From NCBI RefSeq assembly GCF_028453695.1, contig NC_135777.1, positions 16,233,714 through 16,297,713 on the forward strand: a stretch of DNA of 64,000 bases, written 5' to 3'. This DNA comes from Augochlora pura. Taxonomy: Eukaryota; Arthropoda; Insecta; Hymenoptera; Halictidae. The number at the start of each line of letters is the position of its first letter. Position 1 is the stretch's first letter. Shown piece after piece: positions 59,616 through 64,000 of the stretch. A program made the position numbers and the translations under genes. The notes below the pieces were generated by a model. It was not told the DNA's origin and did no database searches. It saw nothing but the letters and a program-made list of their open reading frames with translations.

Positions 59616-60742
59616 CATAAGAGAAGAATTTAATAGTAAAAATCAAATCGTATCTTGAATTGATCTGCGTGAATAGATATTATACAGCTTAAAATACATA
59701 TAAAATAGTACATTTTACAACGATGCCAAAAAATTTCCAACTGTGTTTAAAATTTAATACAACATAGAACACATGAAATTGCTGGTAGACTGTTGATCTT
59801 TGCGAAAATTACAGATCATGCAACGTAAGTTAGAAGAAGGTATATTTTTTATTTATTTCATCAATCTCTATAGGAAAACTAACGCGATCAGAAGCAGTCC
59901 GTTAAAAAATATCTGTTAAAACGTTAATAAATCAAATTGCAAATAATCCTAAGTCGGAACATCGTTCAACCGTTAAAAGTTGCACATTTTCGGTTGAAAC
60001 ACCGATTCCCAACATCGTGCTGCGTGTCAATTTTCAATAAAAAAAAGAAAATAGAGAAAGAAAGGCGGAGAGAAAAAGAAGGAGCAGGTCGAGCCACGTT
60101 GTTTCCGATCTCGCCGATTCAATTGGTCGAGTAATTGTACTAAACTATCGCCTTTAGTAACAGTTGTCTGGGCGGCGGGAATACGTGGGAATGGGAATGG
60201 TGATCAGGGGGGATGAGCGAAAAAAGCATTTAGCACGATAAACTTCGTAATAACCAGGCCGGCGACCAGCCAATCGAGCGTCGCGGCGCGTCGTTAACGG
60301 AACTCGTTAACGACAGGGTATCGAATATTGACGCGGGTATTAAGCGCATGGGGAAACAATTAGAAATTAAACACTTTTGCCTTGACTGGGCTAGTGGCAA
60401 GGTTAATTGGCCTGTTTCCTCGTCATGCGTGACGGGCGCAATTAATTACTTTCACACGTTTACCCGTTGCCGCGGCGGCCTCCGTCGACGTCTGTTAATT
60501 ATATGCTCGTCGTATTATGCGAGCACGTAATCGGGTTTGCAATTGGTCGAGATACAAACGTATCGGAATACAGAATTGTTCACGGGAAGGAAATTCGACC
60601 GCGAAGCGTTTTGCAATTAACGTTACGCGTTATGAGTTACTCTCTGTCTCTGTTACGGGGAGCAACAACGACCCCGGGAGGATCCGCCCTCGCCGTTTTC
60701 CACTATCTTGTCCGTCGTTTGCTAGTTTGCCGGGCCGCATGG
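59616..60742. other. Unique stretch
   Basis: A purine-rich segment (60038-60085) follows an A run. CpG-rich from 60160. No gene recognised. Confidence 0.35.
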
Positions 60743-60806
60743 TTGCTTGCCTGCCTGCCTGCCCTGCTCGCTTGCTCGCTCGCTAGCTCGCTCGCTTGCC
60801 GGCTCG
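60743..60806. repeat. Tetranucleotide repeat (GCTT/GCCT/GCTC)n
   Basis: About fifteen four-base units of the form GCNT or GCTC. The Leu/Ala/Cys-rich frame over it (60467-60829) is a repeat translation. Confidence 0.85.
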
Positions 60807-62639
60807 TCGACGTGATCCACGCAGTTTAATTTTTCAACGTTGCCTGTTTCAGTGTTCCCTTTGTACTTTTATAGAAGTTTCGTTTTCATTATAAGGCGAC
60901 TGTCTTTTCATTCGTGCAACAGACGTTGCCGGCTGATACCGGATACAAAGTACCACCGGGATAAAGTATGGAAAATTGTACGGGTTTAAGGGAAAAATAT
61001 AAATTGACGGGCGGCACGGTATTACCCGGGCTCTTTTGTGCCGATAAATTATTTAATAACCGGGAAAACGTACTGCGGAAAATTATCTTCCGCGTTCCGA
61101 TAATATCCGACAAATACTGCGCGATCAGTGCTGGTGGCGTTTTTAACGAACACGAATCGAGATGTAAATGGACTATATACTTATAATTCGCTCACCTTTT
61201 AATGTATAATAATTCTCTGAGAAACGAACGAAAGAAAAGTATTTTTAGACTGCACGCCGTAGACGGTGAAGTCCACAAAGATTGATGCGTACTATTGCTT
61301 TAAAAGTCGGCGAAATGTAACGATAATAAACAGTTCGTATCTTGAAATGTTAAAGAAAATAAATGCCAAGTAGCGATTCGTTTCATCAAGGTTTTATGTT
61401 ATAAAAAAGTTGTCAAATGTTACCTTTCTCCCGAGTCTCTCCCTTAAGTGACACTCTAGAAACGTGTTTCTTACAATTAATCCTCACACGTCTCGTAATA
61501 ATAATTAATCTGTAGATCCTATTGTTAATACAAAACACACATTTTCTAGATATAAAAACTATATGATAAAGTATATCTCTATTCGATAATTTCGATGAGA
61601 CGATAATGATGCCACGAATCCTTAAAATCCGAGAACAATAATTGATTAAATACTATGGAATACTAGACTTTAATTTAAACGATTTACCGTTTCCACGTTT
61701 AATTATTTTGCACTATCGCGTTCTAATTAAACAGTTCGTAAAAACTTCATCCGGCACGATCGACAGCGTGAAAATCACGGACGCGGCGATCGAACGCTAC
61801 GTACGCGGTGTCCGTGAATGTGTTCGCCATATGAAAATTGCAGTAAAAACATTGTATTATTAATCCCACGCTTCTGTATCATTCGAATCACGAGCGTCGA
61901 GCAAACCACGGCGATTTGTCGGAATGATCAGTTTTGATCATCGTTGAAAAAAAAAGAAACGATCGTGGTTATAATAAAGAAAGCACCGACGGTAAAGGTA
62001 ATACCGGTACGAGGAATCGAATAGATAATAGGAAAATACGTGCTGAGAAAATATTGTGTTTATTATCGGGAGTTGAGATTTCATTAGACGAAAATATTGC
62101 AGACGAGAACGCCTGCAGCGATGATAAGAATGGTTTCCGAGTCGGTATGTTGTTCTGAGATTTCAGATACGTGAACCGTGCAATAATACCGGGGGGGTCG
62201 AACGTTTGCTAGCAACATGTCTGGAAAATATTTATCAATCGTTTTAAACTTTAATCAGCGGGAATCAGCGATAAATGTTAACGCGTTGGTTGATGTCTCT
62301 GCGGTGCTCGAAACTGTGCAACCGTGTCCGAATTTTCTTCTAACCGAATATTTGGACTTTATTCAGGTTTATTTGCAAATAAGAATTATGCAATCGATGT
62401 GATGTATTGTTGTATTTAATCGTTTTCATTTCACGGTTTCACAATTGTTAGGAGTTTATAATTTACGGTTAAGAATTTTTCTAGAAATTGTAGAATAGCT
62501 ACTCCAATTTTTAACGTGTAGTAATAGTATAAAATTAATGTTGTTTCGAATAATTATAGTATAATATGCTTTTTAAGATTCGTCTACAACACAGTAATAA
62601 ATATATACTTTTTCAAGTAGGAAGAAGTCGAATAACTTA
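60807..62639. other. Unique stretch
   Basis: Only short frames (under 75 codons). A G7 run lies at 62192-62198. Nothing recognised. Confidence 0.35.
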
Positions 62640-62812
62640 CTGTTAATATGCTTATTATTAATATGCTTGTTATTAATCTGCTTACATTTAATATGCCTAC
62701 TATTAAAATATGCTTGTTATTAACATCCTTATTATTAATATCCTTATTATTATTACGCTTATTATTAATCTTATTATTAATATACGTCATTCACCAATTA
62801 TTATTATTATTA
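62640..62812 (+). repeat. Degenerate (CTTATTATTAATATG)n repeat
   Basis: About ten diverged 12-18-bp units ending in attattattattatta. Frames open on both strands here follow from the TTA/TAA-type composition. Confidence 0.75.
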
Positions 62813-64000
62813 TTATCGTTAACAACAACCGATCGTTCCGCTCGCTTTTATGTTAAATTAATTTCTTGCATATACTTTGCCAACTGCTTGATATTTGTAC
62901 TGAATCTTGTCAAGATTATAAACAGAGATATAGCCGAGGTAGTTAGGATACGTAATGTTTGGATAATCGATTTCTTGCCGATAGGAAAGTGATTATACTT
63001 ATTATCGATTTATAGAAAAGTTATTTTAGATTAAGCATAGGAAGGCTCTGGAGCAAATATTTAGCAACCGTTACCGGTCCAACTTTTACTTGCCACGTAT
63101 AAAAAGTTTATAAAAGCGGAAAAAAGGTAAAAGTTTATAACTCGGTATCGGTAAAAATATATACGACATTAACATCCATACATTCAAGACAGAATAACAA
63201 AATAATATTACATCAAGCTAAAATAACTTATTATATTACTTAGTAAACGACATTGAAAACGTCGTTTTAATTTACGAATAAAGTGACGATTAAAATTACT
63301 TGCTTATGTTTATTATATTTAATGATTACGCAAGAGCATTTTTACACCCAGTGCGGTTACAATACAAAATTTAAAGAATAAACTTTGGCTACAATTTTAT
63401 TGATTCCACTAAAAGCAACTGAAATAAATAATAAATAAATAATAGATTTAAATATATAAATAATTAAACTATACATTAAAATTTGCATAATACCATTGCA
63501 CCCTGGTACACGGTATAAAGGAAGTGTGGAAAAATTTGTACAAGTTAACAAATATGAAAAATCATAGAACATAGTTGCTTTATAAAATTATAGAAAGTTA
63601 AATTAACATTATAATTATAGTTTTAATTGTAAAAAGATGCGCAGTGGACGTAACTGCATAGTTTGAAGGAAATCGACAGCAGAGGTCTCTTAAATCGCGA
63701 ATTATAATTCGGATAACCGACTCCCGAGCGGAAAGCACCAGAGATTCCGGGGCAATCAACGATTATAATTGAAATTTGAAGTAATTAAACCCACAGATTT
63801 GAGAAATGAGCTATCCAAACGTTGCTAACCACCGCGTTGCGTTAAGCGGCGCTGCAGTCATAAAAGAAATGATAACCATAAAGAAATTACACAGTTGCTT
63901 TACCGACGCGTTGCGCGCTACCTCGATCGCTTTTTATTGCCGTACGTACCCGTCCTAGTCATAACTCCGTTAATACTCGACGATCCTTTTCTTTTACATC
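62813..64000. other. AT-rich unique stretch
   Basis: Contains ATAA-rich low complexity at 63420-63480. No gene recognised to the end of the window. Confidence 0.35.

Noticed and set aside
60467..60829. Leu/Ala/Cys-rich 120-codon frame that looks membrane-like
   Set aside because: The hydrophobic part is the GCTT/GCCT tetranucleotide repeat.
1..64000. tRNA, snRNA and well-known miRNA genes
   Set aside because: Reading for the tRNA B-box (GGTTCGAATCC-like) and for familiar insect miRNA sequences gave no convincing hit on either strand; a covariance-model scan would be decisive.

Overview
This window looks like non-coding nuclear DNA from an insect. A hymenopteran such as a bee or ant is my best guess but not proven. 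The base composition is AT-rich, yet CpG dinucleotides are plentiful. GA/TC microsatellites are frequent. The recognisable mobile DNA is of insect-type classes: a mariner-like element with a TTAGGTTGGTGCATATG terminus and TA target duplication, piggyBac-like pieces with TTAA target sites, and small inverted-repeat MITEs. A run of exactly 100 N at 41416-41515 shows this is an assembled scaffold.

I found no host protein-coding gene or RNA gene that I can support. The longest open frames (about 140-185 codons) are either translations of simple repeats or no longer than chance predicts for 64 kb read in six frames. The window is therefore an intergenic desert or the inside of a very large intron. 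The only coding remnants I would defend are two short pieces of piggyBac-type transposase, one on each side of the N gap and pointing in opposite directions.

Layout. 0-3 kb: a 257-bp piggyBac-like MITE, then unique sequence and GA/C tracts. 3.0-4.7 kb: a mariner-like element with 227-bp inverted arms and a GC-rich centre, inserted in an array of about 163-bp units, each carrying the same small reading frame. 4.8-14 kb: mostly unique AT-rich DNA with two long inverted-repeat elements (10.3 and 11.4 kb). 14.1-14.6 kb: a 191-bp tandem repeat. 18-20.9 kb: an 8-bp and a 21-bp minisatellite. 21-33 kb: largely featureless, with a G-quadruplex motif and a 30-bp AT repeat. 33.1 kb: a 220-bp imperfect hairpin. 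35-39.7 kb: AT repeats and a candidate TATA+Inr core promoter. 41.1-41.6 kb: piggyBac remnants around the assembly gap. 43.8-52.2 kb: TC/GA-rich, CpG-rich DNA holding four copies of a roughly 100-bp dispersed repeat with an ATGCAAAT-type core. 52.9 kb: a pogo/Tigger-like terminus. 56-58.2 kb: T-rich and AT minisatellites. 59.3 kb: second copy of the 10.3-kb inverted-repeat family. 60-64 kb: unique sequence with a tetranucleotide and an AT repeat.

The window is best read as a record of small DNA transposons and tandem duplication rather than a set of cooperating genes. The most interesting places are the mariner/tandem-array composite, the opposed piggyBac fragments, the two-copy CCAAT inverted-repeat family, the octamer-bearing dispersed repeat and the solitary 33.1-kb hairpin.
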